Shown here: in pieces, positions 43,265-52,474 of the stretch
Layout of the letters: every line of letters begins with the position of its first letter
Position numbering within the stretch: the first letter of the stretch is position 1
Assembly: GCA_023421075.1 (NCBI GenBank)
Contig: JAEZUM010000027.1
Span: 1 to 52,584 of the forward strand
Source of the DNA: Bacillota bacterium
GTDB taxonomy: Bacteria > Bacillota > Clostridia > Lachnospirales > Lachnospiraceae
DNA: 52,584 bases
Direction: 5' to 3'
Translations under genes and position numbers: made by a program
The notes under the pieces: generated by a model
What the model was told of the DNA's origin: nothing
The model's database searches: none
The model's input: only the letters and a program-made list of their open reading frames with translations

Positions 43265-43678
43265 TTAACCCTCTATTATTTTCACATGTATTTTGCGAAT
43301 TCGTGGTCCATCAAACTCCATGAAGTAGATCCCCTGCCAGGTCCCCATAAGTAAACGTCCATCTTCTATAATAATCGTTTGCGAGAAACCCATCATGCTT
43401 GATTTTATATGAGCAGCAGAGTTTCCCTCGCTGTGATGATACCCATCCGATAACGGTATAATCTTATTTATCTCCATCAGAAAATCTCTTATCACATCCG
43501 GATCAGCATTTTCGTTAATTGTTATTCCGGCGGTTGTATGAGGAACATATACAATACATATTCCATTCTTAATTCCACTTTCCCGAACCAGATTCTTAAC
43601 TTCTCTGGTCACATCAATCATTGCAGTATGCTGGCCTGATTTTACACCAAATGTATAAACTTCACCCAATGTTCTCAC
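43265..43678 (-). CDS. YjbQ (UPF0047) family protein
   Basis: A 137-residue protein with the family core VPHTTAGITINENADPDV (about 46-63), the His pair in GYHHSEGNSAAHIKSSMMG (about 78-96) and LMGTWQGIYFMEFDGPR. UPF0047 members are annotated as secondary thiamine-phosphate synthases, based on weak activity. The true role is unsettled. The start is uncertain: a GTG at 43678 abuts a GGAAAGGG site, while a TTG three codons later is 8 bases after AGGGG. Confidence 0.9.
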   Translation of the reverse strand: MRTLGEVYTFGVKSGQHTAMIDVTREVKNLVRESGIKNGICIVYVPHTTAGITINENADPDVIRDFLMEINKIIPLSDGYHHSEGNSAAHIKSSMMGFSQTIIIEDGRLLMGTWQGIYFMEFDGPRIRKIHVKIIEG

Positions 43679-44088
43679 CCCTTTCCGATCATGCTATATA
43701 TATGCCCTTATATATAAAAAAGCGAAAGCGTGATAATGACATATCATATGCCGTCAACCAATTTTTTCGTCCCTATATCCTTACCAAGGTATAATATGTA
43801 ACCTTTTCCTCGTCAAACCAAGGAATTGACCATGAAAAACTAATATAACTCTATTATCGACACTTCTTCTGTATTTTTCAACAAGAATCGGTAAAAATAT
43901 GCAATTTATATATAAATATTCCATATCCGTATAATAATATTACTCATAGTTATAATACTTTAATGTTTTATTATCTTTTCTGATGCATTGAGGCTAACCA
44001 GTTATTTTCAATGCATCTAGAACTTTATTACTTATAACAATCACTTTGTACCTGTTATGAAATAAGCAAGTTATTGGCTTAGGACTCC
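43679..44088. other. Long AT-rich intergenic region between yjbQ and the cyclophilin gene
   Basis: About 540 bases separate two divergent genes. No ORF with a ribosome-binding site was seen. It contains an inverted repeat, GATGCATTGA (43982-43991) with its exact complement at 44008-44017, and the cyclophilin promoter at its right end. The left end presumably holds the yjbQ promoter, which I could not place. Confidence 0.6.
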
Positions 44089-44117
44089 TTGACACAAATC
44101 AGTGATTATGTTATATT
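44089..44117 (+). promoter_or_regulatory. Promoter of the cyclophilin gene
   Basis: TTGACA, 17-base spacer, TATATT. The 5' UTR is about 100 bases and can form a TGTTAG/CTAACA hairpin. Confidence 0.8.
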
Positions 44118-44223
44118 TACCAGCATGGGTTAATATCAAGATAATACGTAACCGTTGTTAGTACGAGCTAACACAAAGAGCAGGTAATGTTGTAAATTAT
44201 AAGTTGAGAGGAAATGATTGAAG

Positions 44224-44748
44224 ATGGCAAATACGAATCCTATCGTAACAATGGAATTGCAAAATGGCGATATCATTAAAATCGAATTATATCCCGAGGT
44301 TGCTCCTAATACAGTGAATAACTTTATCTCTTTGGTAAATAAAGGATTTTATGATGGACTTAAGTTCCACAGGGTTATCCGTGGTTTCATGATTCAAGGT
44401 GGAGATCCGGAAGGTACCGGAATGGGTGGACCCGGCTATTCCATCAAAGGCGAATTTTCATATAACAATTTTACAAATAACATCAAGCATACCGCAGGGG
44501 TTATCTCCATGGCCAGATCTCAGCGCCCCGATTCTGCCGGCTCCCAGTTCTTCATCATGCACAAGGATTCTCCCCATCTGGATGGCTCATATGCAGCCTT
44601 TGGTAAAGTGACCGAGGGTATGGAGGCTGTAAATAAAGTAGCCGAGACTAAGACAGATTATTCTGATGCTCCCTTAGAGACACAAATTATGAAGAAGCTT
44701 ACCGTTGACACCTTTGGTGTAGAATATCCCGAACCGGAAAAGTGCTAA
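44224..44748 (+). CDS. Cyclophilin-type peptidyl-prolyl isomerase
   Basis: A cytosolic cyclophilin of 174 residues that speeds proline isomerisation in protein folding. It has FHRVIRGFMIQGGDP (catalytic Arg and Phe/Met/Gln), GVISMARSQRPDSAGSQFFI and LDGSYAAFGKVTEGM. There is no signal peptide. The ATG at 44224 gives MANTNPIVTMEL. A TTG two codons earlier sits at a better distance (6 bases) from AGAGG, so the start is not settled. It ends at a bidirectional terminator shared with pyrF. Confidence 0.95.
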   Translation: MANTNPIVTMELQNGDIIKIELYPEVAPNTVNNFISLVNKGFYDGLKFHRVIRGFMIQGGDPEGTGMGGPGYSIKGEFSYNNFTNNIKHTAGVISMARSQRPDSAGSQFFIMHKDSPHLDGSYAAFGKVTEGMEAVNKVAETKTDYSDAPLETQIMKKLTVDTFGVEYPEPEKC

Positions 44749-44796
44749 TTCATTTAAAATATCAGCCTCGCGAATTTTCGTGAAGCATGTATTAAA

Positions 44797-44852
44797 AAGA
44801 GCTTATCCAAGTCTTCTGCTGTAACAAGCAAAAACTTTGATAAGCTCTCTTT
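44797..44852. terminator. Bidirectional terminator between the cyclophilin gene and pyrF
   Basis: AGAGCTTATC pairs exactly with GATAAGCTCT, flanked by A5 on the left and T5 on the right, with a second inner stem of the CAAG/CTTTG type. It serves both convergent genes. Confidence 0.9.
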
Positions 44853-44857
44853 TTATC

Positions 44858-45784
44858 TTATTTTCGGCTCCAAGCCTGTCTCAAATCTTCTCTCATATCG
44901 ATAACTGCCTGTCTGGAGGCATCTGCATATGCCTGTTCACCAAAACGCTCATAACACTTTAGCTTATATGCTGCTATAATCCCTCTGGAGGAATTTACGA
45001 TAGCTCCAAGACCATCCTTATTGAAGTAATGAACCAGATCCTCCGCCTTGCCACCCTGAGCACCGTAGCCGGGTACCAGAATATAGGTCCTGGGCATAAG
45101 CTCACGAAGAATCTTACCCATCTCCGGATAGGTTGCACCAACAACCGCTCCGACATAGCTATAGGAGCTTCCCATATGCTGTTCGCCCCATTCTGCTACC
45201 TTTTTTCCAACCAATTCATAGAGTGGTCTGTCCCCTACCAATTGATCCTGAAAATCACCGCTGGAAGGATTGGAGGTCTTCACCAGTATAAAAAGACCCT
45301 TCTGTTCCTCCTTACAAACCTCTAAAAACGGATTGATTGCATCGGATCCCATGTAGGGATTTAAGGTTACAAAATCTTCATCAAAACCGCGATAATCTTT
45401 CCCACCGATTGTAACCTTACCCAGATGACCGATGGCATAGGCTGCAGAGGTTGAACCGATATCACCTCGTTTGATATCACCGATTACCACCAGATCCTTC
45501 TCTTTGCAATAATCAACCGTTTTCTTAAAAACGGACAGACCTGCAATTCCAAATTGTTCATACATCGCAATCTGTGGCTTTACAGCTGGAATCAGATCAT
45601 AGGTAGCGTCAATGATACCCTTATTATATTGCCAGATTGCTTCTGCTGCACCCTCCAGATTCTCTCCCTTATCACGAAATGCCTTCGTTACGATGTGCTC
45701 AGGGATATAATCCAGCATCGGATCAAGCCCTACTACGATCGGTGCACTTAATTTCTCAATTTTCTCCACTAATTTATTAATCAT
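44858..45784 (-). CDS. pyrF: Orotidine-5'-phosphate decarboxylase (long form)
   Basis: Last step to UMP. The 308-residue product belongs to the longer PyrF subfamily, with PIVVGLDPML (about 15-24), the catalytic DIKRGDIGSTSAAYA (Asp-Lys-x-x-Asp, about 97-111) and LVPGYGAQGG at the phosphate site. It follows pyrC after 9 bases, so the two form one unit, separate from pyrKDE. Confidence 0.96.
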   Translation of the reverse strand: MINKLVEKIEKLSAPIVVGLDPMLDYIPEHIVTKAFRDKGENLEGAAEAIWQYNKGIIDATYDLIPAVKPQIAMYEQFGIAGLSVFKKTVDYCKEKDLVVIGDIKRGDIGSTSAAYAIGHLGKVTIGGKDYRGFDEDFVTLNPYMGSDAINPFLEVCKEEQKGLFILVKTSNPSSGDFQDQLVGDRPLYELVGKKVAEWGEQHMGSSYSYVGAVVGATYPEMGKILRELMPRTYILVPGYGAQGGKAEDLVHYFNKDGLGAIVNSSRGIIAAYKLKCYERFGEQAYADASRQAVIDMREDLRQAWSRK

Positions 45785-45793
45785 ACTGACATC

Positions 45794-47107
45794 CTATTCC
45801 TTTCTATTATATACTCTTTTTCCTGCTACAAAGGTGCTGATAATACGTCCCTTTACCTTTCGCCCATGAAAAGGAGTGTTCTTTCCTTTTGAATAAAATG
45901 TTTCCTTGTCGATGTAGAATTCAGCATCCGGATCTGCTATTACGAGATCCGCCACTTTGCCCACCCCGATACAGCCTCGGTCGATGCCCAGAACTTTAGC
46001 GGGATTGACGCTCATCTTCTCAACCATCTGTGAGAGGGTAAGACATTCCCTTTGAACGAGCTCGGTATAAACAAGAGAAAAAGCTGTCTCCAAGCCTACG
46101 ATCCCAAAAGGAGCATATGCGAAGGATTTCGCCTTCTCCTCCTTAGAATGAGGAGCATGATCAGTCGCAATCACATCAATCACACCGTCCTTCAGCGCCT
46201 GCCTTAAGGCCTCTACATCCTCAGGCTTACGAAGTGGTGGATTCATCTTATAATCTGCATCGTCTTTCGTGATATCATCCTCAGATAGGACGAAATGATG
46301 CGGGCAGACCTCACCGGTAACTCGTAATCCTTCTTCCTTTGCTAATGCAAGCATCTTCGCACTGTCCATTGTTGAAATATGGCATAGATGAAGCTGTGCT
46401 CCGCTTTCTTTTGCCATGATGATATCTCTGGCAGTAATGACATCCTCCACTGCATTACTAATCCCAGACAACCCCAGACTCAGTGCTTTCTTTCCGGCAT
46501 TGATAACACCATTCCCCACAAGACTTTTATCCTCACAATGAGCAAATATCGGAAGCCCGTAATGAGCGGCCTGCCGCATTGCCTCCATATACAAAGCAGT
46601 ATCCATTACTGATTTACCATCTTCACTCAGAGCAATTGCTCCGGCGGCTTTTAGTGCCTTTATATCGGTCAGTGAATTCCCGGCTTGTCCAACGGTAACC
46701 GCCCCGACCGGAAGAATGTTCACCACTGCTTCCCCGGAAGCCTTCTCAAGAATAAGACGGATCATATCGGCACTGTCCGTTGCAGGTTTTGTATTTGGCA
46801 TAGGGCAGATTGTTGTGTATCCGCCGGCTGCCGCAGCTTTTGCACCTGTCTCAATGGTTTCCTTATATTCATAACCTGGTTCCCGTAGGTGTACATGAAG
46901 ATCAATAAACCCGGGCATCACATACTTACCTGCAGCTTCAATCACAAGCAGCTGTTTTTTCTCTTCCTTTGCCAACTGCTCCATGTCCGGTTCTGCTATA
47001 TCTGTTTCCAGACGACGGATGAATTCCCCGTCTATTAACACATCATACTGACCTTCTCTTCCCGAAGCAGGATCAATTACATACCCCTTCTTTATTAAAG
47101 TAAGCAT
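45794..47107 (-). CDS. pyrC: Dihydroorotase
   Basis: Zinc amidohydrolase that cyclises carbamoyl-aspartate to dihydroorotate. The 437-residue product is the class I type, with metal ligands in PGFIDLHVHLREPG (about 62-75), His residues in FAHCED and LHLCHIST, and the catalytic Asp in IATDHAPHSKEEK (about 318). The Asn and Arg of the substrate site (MPNTKP) are present. It starts 64 bases after the Nudix gene and overlaps nothing. No pyrB or pyrR is in the window. Confidence 0.97.
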   Translation of the reverse strand: MLTLIKKGYVIDPASGREGQYDVLIDGEFIRRLETDIAEPDMEQLAKEEKKQLLVIEAAGKYVMPGFIDLHVHLREPGYEYKETIETGAKAAAAGGYTTICPMPNTKPATDSADMIRLILEKASGEAVVNILPVGAVTVGQAGNSLTDIKALKAAGAIALSEDGKSVMDTALYMEAMRQAAHYGLPIFAHCEDKSLVGNGVINAGKKALSLGLSGISNAVEDVITARDIIMAKESGAQLHLCHISTMDSAKMLALAKEEGLRVTGEVCPHHFVLSEDDITKDDADYKMNPPLRKPEDVEALRQALKDGVIDVIATDHAPHSKEEKAKSFAYAPFGIVGLETAFSLVYTELVQRECLTLSQMVEKMSVNPAKVLGIDRGCIGVGKVADLVIADPDAEFYIDKETFYSKGKNTPFHGRKVKGRIISTFVAGKRVYNRKE

Positions 47108-47171
47108 CTCATTACTCCTTTGTCAAAGTCTCACCTACATCATCCACCAAATAAATTGACGAAGCTTCATT

Positions 47172-47564
47172 TTATAATTCAGCAGCTTCGATATCATTCA
47201 ATACTCTTCGGTCGACATACATCTCCAATTCTTCTTTCATGATCCAATTCGCATCGGTCAGTTCCTCCGATAAAACTACTTCGTCAAAGGTCACTCTGCA
47301 GTGATAGCTGATACCGATATTGAAAATCTCACCGGTTGTAAAGGTCCAAGTATATAGAATTCTCTCGATTGTAGCAGATAATCCCGTCTGCTCATTAACG
47401 CATCGAAGCACTGCTTTATCCGGCGCCTCACCAAAATCGATCTCTCCGTCAATAAACCCCCACTGATAAGGCTCAAGTAAGCGATCATCAAACCATCTTC
47501 GCACTACCAGATATTTATCCTCATATTGTACGATTCCTTTTACTAATATTCGATATTTCTCCAT
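47172..47564 (-). CDS. Nudix-fold protein with degenerate Nudix box
   Basis: A 130-residue protein with the Nudix fold pattern (KYLVVRRW, then WGFIDGEIDFGE). The box runs from G40 to L62, but the usual REVxEE is RCVNEQ: Cys replaces the catalytic Glu and Gln replaces one metal-binding Glu. Hydrolysis is therefore doubtful, and a ligand-binding or regulatory role is possible. GGAGG is 5 bases before the ATG at 47564. It is 14 bases downstream of the DUF815 gene. Confidence 0.85.
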   Translation of the reverse strand: MEKYRILVKGIVQYEDKYLVVRRWFDDRLLEPYQWGFIDGEIDFGEAPDKAVLRCVNEQTGLSATIERILYTWTFTTGEIFNIGISYHCRVTFDEVVLSEELTDANWIMKEELEMYVDRRVLNDIEAAEL

Positions 47565-47578
47565 AATAGCCTCCATTC

Positions 47579-48916
47579 TTATTGCTCAGACTCAGGCCGT
47601 CCTGCCAGATAATTAATGAACTGCTGTGCAGTACGTCCGGACATACCTCCATGGGATAACTCCCATCGGTTTGCTTCCAATAATAGCTCCTCTTCTGTCA
47701 GGCTGATACTCTCCTGACGTTTTGCAAGCTCAAGTACAATATTTTGAAATTCCTTCTTATTCGGCGAGGAGAAATTAATCGTGATTCCAAATCGAGCGAC
47801 TAAAGATAGCTTCTCCTGCATTGTATCCGAGCGATGAAGTTCTTCCGTCGTCTCCATGTCAGAACGATCATTCCAGGTCTCCCTGATCAGATGTCTGCGA
47901 TTGGAGGTTGCGTAAATCAATACATTATCCGGCTTTGTCTCAAGCCCGCCCTCGATCACAGCCTTCAGATACTTATATTCTATCTCAAATTCTTCAAACG
48001 ATAAATCATCCATATAAATAATGAATTTATAATTGCGATTCTTCAGCCTTGCAATGACAGCAGAGAGATCCTCGAATTGATGCTTATAGATCTCGATAAT
48101 CCGAAGCCCCTCGGAATAATATTCATTGAGAATTGCCTTCACAGAGGTTGATTTGCCGGTTCCGCTGTCTCCAAACAGGAGAACATTATTGGACTTGCGC
48201 CCTTCGATAAATGCCCGGGTATTATCAATCAGCTTCTTCTTCTGAAGCTCATAGCCCACCAGGTCAGATAATCGTACGTCCTGCGTATTCGTAATTGGAA
48301 TGAGTTCTAGGTTACTACCATTCTTATGAAGTCGAAATGCCTTATTCAATCCGAACATACCTACTCCGTAATCACGGTAGAAGTCCGTAACATAAGTAAA
48401 AACCTCATTTTCATCCTTTGCCTTTTCTATCTGGCTGCTTAATAGCTGAACCTTTTCGCTGACGCTTTGGTTATATCTGCTTCCGCTTTTCTCTATTGCA
48501 GTATATTGGGATATTACGGAGAAGCAATCAATTCCAAGCTCCTTCTCAAGGGTACTAAAATCATATTCAAACAATGACTTAAAGATCCTAAAATCATTTT
48601 TGGCAAACTGATTCACAGTTCCCTCCTTAGCCCCTACTTTTTCACAGGTCATGCTAAATGGATTTTCAGAGGTTACTAAGACGAACGCCAGATAATTATG
48701 CCACAGATTCGTATTAAATCCATAATCGGTAGCCAGCTGCAGCAACTGATGAATCAAACGATAGATTCTTGAAGTAATATTCTCCTTTTCGAATACAGAA
48801 AGGATGTGACTGCTTACGCTCAAGTCAAATTCCTTAATTAATTCAGAGAGCTGCAATAGCAAACTGTCTTTCTCCAAATTTTTATAGATTACTAATTTTG
48901 AAATCAATCGATACAT
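47579..48916 (-). CDS. DUF815 family AAA-type ATPase
   Basis: A protein of about 445 residues. The N-terminal 190 residues are helical and not recognised. The C-terminal ATPase has Walker A VLLFGDSGTGKSTSV (about 245-259), Walker B KFIIYMDDLSFEEFE (about 298-312) and YATSNRRHLI as sensor 1. DUF815 is annotated as an ATPase of unknown function, widespread in bacteria. AAGGAGG stands 6 bases before the ATG at 48916, and an adjacent ATG at 48919 is also possible. The neighbouring upstream gene encodes another ATPase. Confidence 0.88.
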   Translation of the reverse strand: MYRLISKLVIYKNLEKDSLLLQLSELIKEFDLSVSSHILSVFEKENITSRIYRLIHQLLQLATDYGFNTNLWHNYLAFVLVTSENPFSMTCEKVGAKEGTVNQFAKNDFRIFKSLFEYDFSTLEKELGIDCFSVISQYTAIEKSGSRYNQSVSEKVQLLSSQIEKAKDENEVFTYVTDFYRDYGVGMFGLNKAFRLHKNGSNLELIPITNTQDVRLSDLVGYELQKKKLIDNTRAFIEGRKSNNVLLFGDSGTGKSTSVKAILNEYYSEGLRIIEIYKHQFEDLSAVIARLKNRNYKFIIYMDDLSFEEFEIEYKYLKAVIEGGLETKPDNVLIYATSNRRHLIRETWNDRSDMETTEELHRSDTMQEKLSLVARFGITINFSSPNKKEFQNIVLELAKRQESISLTEEELLLEANRWELSHGGMSGRTAQQFINYLAGRPESEQ

Positions 48917-48958
48917 CATATACCTCCTTGGTGGTATAGATTCCTTTCTTACAACAGC

Positions 48959-50314
48959 CTACAAATCTTCTAAGCCGATTAATAGAAGGTCTTCTCTGCC
49001 CTCAGCCATATTTCGCAGTTCATCGGTAAATCCCTTCTTAGAGAACAGATAGCAATAATCAGGTACAACCCTTGCTTCCTCTGCCAGAGACAGTAATCTT
49101 CGATACTCTCCCACTCCGGCTGCTCCCTCGTCCCACAGACATTTTCCGATTAATGTCTTCTTATTCTCACTTTGAGACAATACATCTATGGTTCCGCTCT
49201 TTCCATACCAGCGATCCCACCATAAGAATGAGGCAGGCAAGCGGTTATGAAGGTTCATTAGCTTTAAAAACTCGGTACATACATCTGCAAAATACTCGCC
49301 GATATAATCATCCAGATAAGATTCAATTTTGGCTTCGTACACAGCATCGGCTTTCCCCAGCATCAATTCTGAAAGATTCGGAAATACAAACCGGTACCAG
49401 AAACTCAGGAAATTATCTTTAATTCGATAGAGACCTTTTTGCGCATTTTCTCTGCCCTCATCACCGAAGGGAACTAACTTCTCCACAATATCCAGCTGGA
49501 TCAGGTTCTTAAGATATACACTGATTTTGGCTCTTGAGAAGCCTGTCTTCGCATGAAGATCATTGAGCTTACGGTTTCCCTGTGCCAGATAATAAAGAAT
49601 GGTATTATAAACAGCCGGCTCTCGAAGCTCCAGCTTTAGAAACTGCTGAGGTGCATGGATAAGCCCGCTGTTTTTATTCAATAATATTGTTTTTATATTG
49701 TCTTTCACGGATAAGTCTTCTTGCCAGGTATTCAGATATTCCGGAATTCCTCCCAGAACGGAATTGATATAAATACAGGTCTCGACAGAGGATCTCGGAA
49801 AACGGTTCACAAAATCCACAAAGGTAAAATCCTTTAGTTTCATATAGGCTGTAATAAAAGCCGAATAATCCGCAAGGGAGTTCAGCATCTCATTCTCAAC
49901 CCAGCGAATGGAGGAGCTGCATAAAACAATCATAACAGGATGTTCTTTGTTATTTAGCAGTTGAAGTGCTTCCAGGATTCCGGGTCCGTTCTTGATAATA
50001 TAGTGGAATTCGTCCAAAACAAGGATTGTCTTTTCATTGGCTTTCGCATTCAGAGCAGAAAACAGGCGAAAATAATCAGGAGGAGAAGCAAGCTGCTCCT
50101 CCTTCCATAGCCTATCAGTCAGGAGATGAAGCTGAAGACGATCTTCACACTCCATTCCTTCATAATAAAAAGCAGTTGTTTTTTCAGAAAGAAATTCAGT
50201 GATTAAGGAAGTCTTTCCCATCCCTTTTCTTCCATATAGTATTACCAAATTATTTCCGTCAGAAGCATACTGCTCCTCTAAAAGCTTTAGCTCAGCCGCT
50301 CGTTTTACAAACAT
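48959..50314 (-). CDS. Archaeal-type ATPase with degenerate DUF234 nuclease domain
   Basis: A 451-residue protein. Its N-terminal STAND-like ATPase has Walker A LYGRKGMGKTSL (about 27-38) and Walker B ILVLDEFHYI (about 95-104). A winged-helix segment (about 230-290) precedes the C-terminal DUF234 domain, recognised by FWYRFVFPN. In DUF234 the nuclease core usually reads D...E-C-K-W, but here it is TIDVLS then GKCLW: Glu to Lys and Lys to Leu. Nuclease activity is probably lost. GAGG lies 7 bases before the ATG at 50314. It starts 34 bases after argS. Confidence 0.88.
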   Translation of the reverse strand: MFVKRAAELKLLEEQYASDGNNLVILYGRKGMGKTSLITEFLSEKTTAFYYEGMECEDRLQLHLLTDRLWKEEQLASPPDYFRLFSALNAKANEKTILVLDEFHYIIKNGPGILEALQLLNNKEHPVMIVLCSSSIRWVENEMLNSLADYSAFITAYMKLKDFTFVDFVNRFPRSSVETCIYINSVLGGIPEYLNTWQEDLSVKDNIKTILLNKNSGLIHAPQQFLKLELREPAVYNTILYYLAQGNRKLNDLHAKTGFSRAKISVYLKNLIQLDIVEKLVPFGDEGRENAQKGLYRIKDNFLSFWYRFVFPNLSELMLGKADAVYEAKIESYLDDYIGEYFADVCTEFLKLMNLHNRLPASFLWWDRWYGKSGTIDVLSQSENKKTLIGKCLWDEGAAGVGEYRRLLSLAEEARVVPDYCYLFSKKGFTDELRNMAEGREDLLLIGLEDL

Positions 50315-50348
50315 TCTCCCACCTCTGTCTGTTGTAGCTCTTGTACTT

Positions 50349-52115
50349 TTACATTCGCTCCGGTGCTTCAAAACCGAGTAAATCGATGCAGGTCAACAAT
50401 ATCTCCTGAACTAAGGTAATGAGTGCAATCCAGGAGGATTGTTTTCTCTTATCTTCCTCGACAATGATCTTTGTATCATGGTAAAAGGTATTAAAGGCAT
50501 TGGCTAAATCATAGATATAGGCACAGATTCGATGCGGTGCTATCTCCTGATATGCATCATAAATCATTTCATTAAATTTTGTGAGCTCCAGCATTAAAGC
50601 CTGCTCATTTGCTGAGGTTGCGGGTAAGATATCATTCGCGGTATTCTCACCGAATAGCTCTTTGTATTTTGCTAAGATCGATTTGATACGAACGATCGTG
50701 TACAGGACATAAGGGCCGGTATCTCCTTCGAAACTAGTAAAGCGGTCAACATCAAAAACATAATCCTTAGAGATCTGATTAGAGAGATCGCCGTATTTGA
50801 GAGCAGCAAGACCTACCTGTGCGGCCACCTTTCTAGCTTCCGCCTCTTCCATACTTCTATTCTCCATGATTTTACGGTAAACCTCATCGGTAACACTGTT
50901 GATCAGATATTCCAGGCGCATTACTCCGCCTTCTCTTGTCTTAAAGGGCTTACCATCCTTGCCGTTCATGGTACCAAAGCCAATGAAGTCAAGGTCGGTA
51001 TCTTCCTTCACCAGTTTCGTCTTCCTTGCACAACGGAACACAATCTCAAAGTTCAGTTCCTGACGTTTATCCACTACATAGATGATACGATCCGGATCAA
51101 ACAGCTTCATACGCTCCACGATGGTAGCGAGATCCGTCGTATTATACAGTGCGGCACCATCACTCTTTAAGATCATACAAGGGGGAACCTCTTTGGTATC
51201 GGTTTCTTCTTTTACTTCAACCACCAATGCTCCTTCGCTGATCTTCGCATAATTATTCTGTTTAAAGTATTCTATCATCTCCGGGATATAAGGCTGAGCA
51301 TCACTTTCCTTCTTCCAAAGATCAAAGGAAACGTCAAGGTTATCATATATTTTCTTAAGATCACTCACCGACACTTCTAGAATATGGTTCCAAAGTGCCG
51401 TGTAGCCTCTGTGTCCGTTCTGGAGCTTGTAGGTAATTGTCTTTGCTTCCTCCAGAAATTCCGGATTTGTCTTGGAAAAAGCACTTGCAGCAGGATAGAT
51501 TTCCTCCAGCTCAGAGATCGTAAAGGGTGCAACCGAGGGGTATTCTCCTTCGTAGCTCTCATCAAAATATACCAGTTCGGGCTGCCTTCTCATAAGCTCG
51601 GCAATGATCAGTCCCATTTGAGTACCCCAATCACCAAGATGAGCATCTCCGATTACCTTATTACCGGTATAACGGAATAATCGCTTAATACTCTCACCGA
51701 TGATAGCGGAACGCATATGTCCTACATGCAGAGGTTTTGCAATATTCGGACCACCAAAATCAATTACTACGGTCTTAGGGTTCTTCACCTTTTCTACTCC
51801 AAATTGATCCTCACTCTTCATTTGGTTCAAATAACCGGCAAGGAACTCGTCACTGAGCGTAATATTGATAAATCCCGGCATAATTGCTGTTATTTCTTTG
51901 ATTTTATCATTTGACTGTAACACTTCTGTGATCTCTTGTGCTATTTTAATCGGTGCAGTCTTATATTGTTTTGCGGCTGCCAATGCACCATTACATTGAT
52001 ATTGACATAAATCGGGACGGTTTGAGAGAGTAACCGAGCCAAACTTCTCTTCGTACCCCTTCTGAGCAAAGGCTTCCTTCACTTCCATACTTATCAAATC
52101 GATGATTGTCTTCAT
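50349..52115 (-). CDS. argS: Arginyl-tRNA synthetase
   Basis: Class I synthetase that charges tRNA-Arg. The 588-residue product has the N-terminal Add1 domain (about 1-105), the HIGH-type motif KPLHVGHMRSAIIG (about 126-139), a degenerate KMSKS region (KPFKTREGGVMRLEYLI) and the C-terminal anticodon-binding DALR domain ending LLTCIDLLGFEAPERM. The ATG at 52115 begins MKTIIDLI, as in the family. An ATG ten codons earlier is open but lacks a good ribosome-binding site. No T-box signature is present upstream. Confidence 0.97.
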   Translation of the reverse strand: MKTIIDLISMEVKEAFAQKGYEEKFGSVTLSNRPDLCQYQCNGALAAAKQYKTAPIKIAQEITEVLQSNDKIKEITAIMPGFINITLSDEFLAGYLNQMKSEDQFGVEKVKNPKTVVIDFGGPNIAKPLHVGHMRSAIIGESIKRLFRYTGNKVIGDAHLGDWGTQMGLIIAELMRRQPELVYFDESYEGEYPSVAPFTISELEEIYPAASAFSKTNPEFLEEAKTITYKLQNGHRGYTALWNHILEVSVSDLKKIYDNLDVSFDLWKKESDAQPYIPEMIEYFKQNNYAKISEGALVVEVKEETDTKEVPPCMILKSDGAALYNTTDLATIVERMKLFDPDRIIYVVDKRQELNFEIVFRCARKTKLVKEDTDLDFIGFGTMNGKDGKPFKTREGGVMRLEYLINSVTDEVYRKIMENRSMEEAEARKVAAQVGLAALKYGDLSNQISKDYVFDVDRFTSFEGDTGPYVLYTIVRIKSILAKYKELFGENTANDILPATSANEQALMLELTKFNEMIYDAYQEIAPHRICAYIYDLANAFNTFYHDTKIIVEEDKRKQSSWIALITLVQEILLTCIDLLGFEAPERM

Positions 52116-52474
52116 AATTATACACGCCTTTCCTTCACTATTCATCTTAACTCATCAATTACTTTATCATAGATATTCTAGATTGTCATCATATTAGATG
52201 AAAATTTTACTCAATTATTCCATTTTATCGGGCAAAGCAATCATTTCCCATTTATTAATAATTATGAATAATTCCTTCCATTTTTTTGAATTTCATTAAA
52301 AAAATACATAAAAATGAATTTTCTACTGTTTTTTTTATGAAATGTGTTGTATATTAATTAAGAAAACATTCTTATACGAGAATTCTTGCTATTATGTAAT
52401 GGGGTTACATGTGACGGATTTTCTCTACATATGAATGCTCGGAGCTTATCTTGGATTATGAAAGGGGAAATATC
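52116..52474. other. Divergent intergenic region between argS and the CheX-like gene
   Basis: About 360 bases, very AT-rich. It must contain both promoters. A TATGAT-like -10 for argS lies near 52165-52172, but its -35 is not at a proper distance. A small palindrome AGAATTCT lies near 52380. No small gene was seen. Confidence 0.5.

Noticed and set aside
47172..47564. Nudix gene as a pseudogene
   Set aside because: The frame is intact, the ribosome-binding site is strong and the fold residues are kept. Substitution of two catalytic positions looks like functional change.
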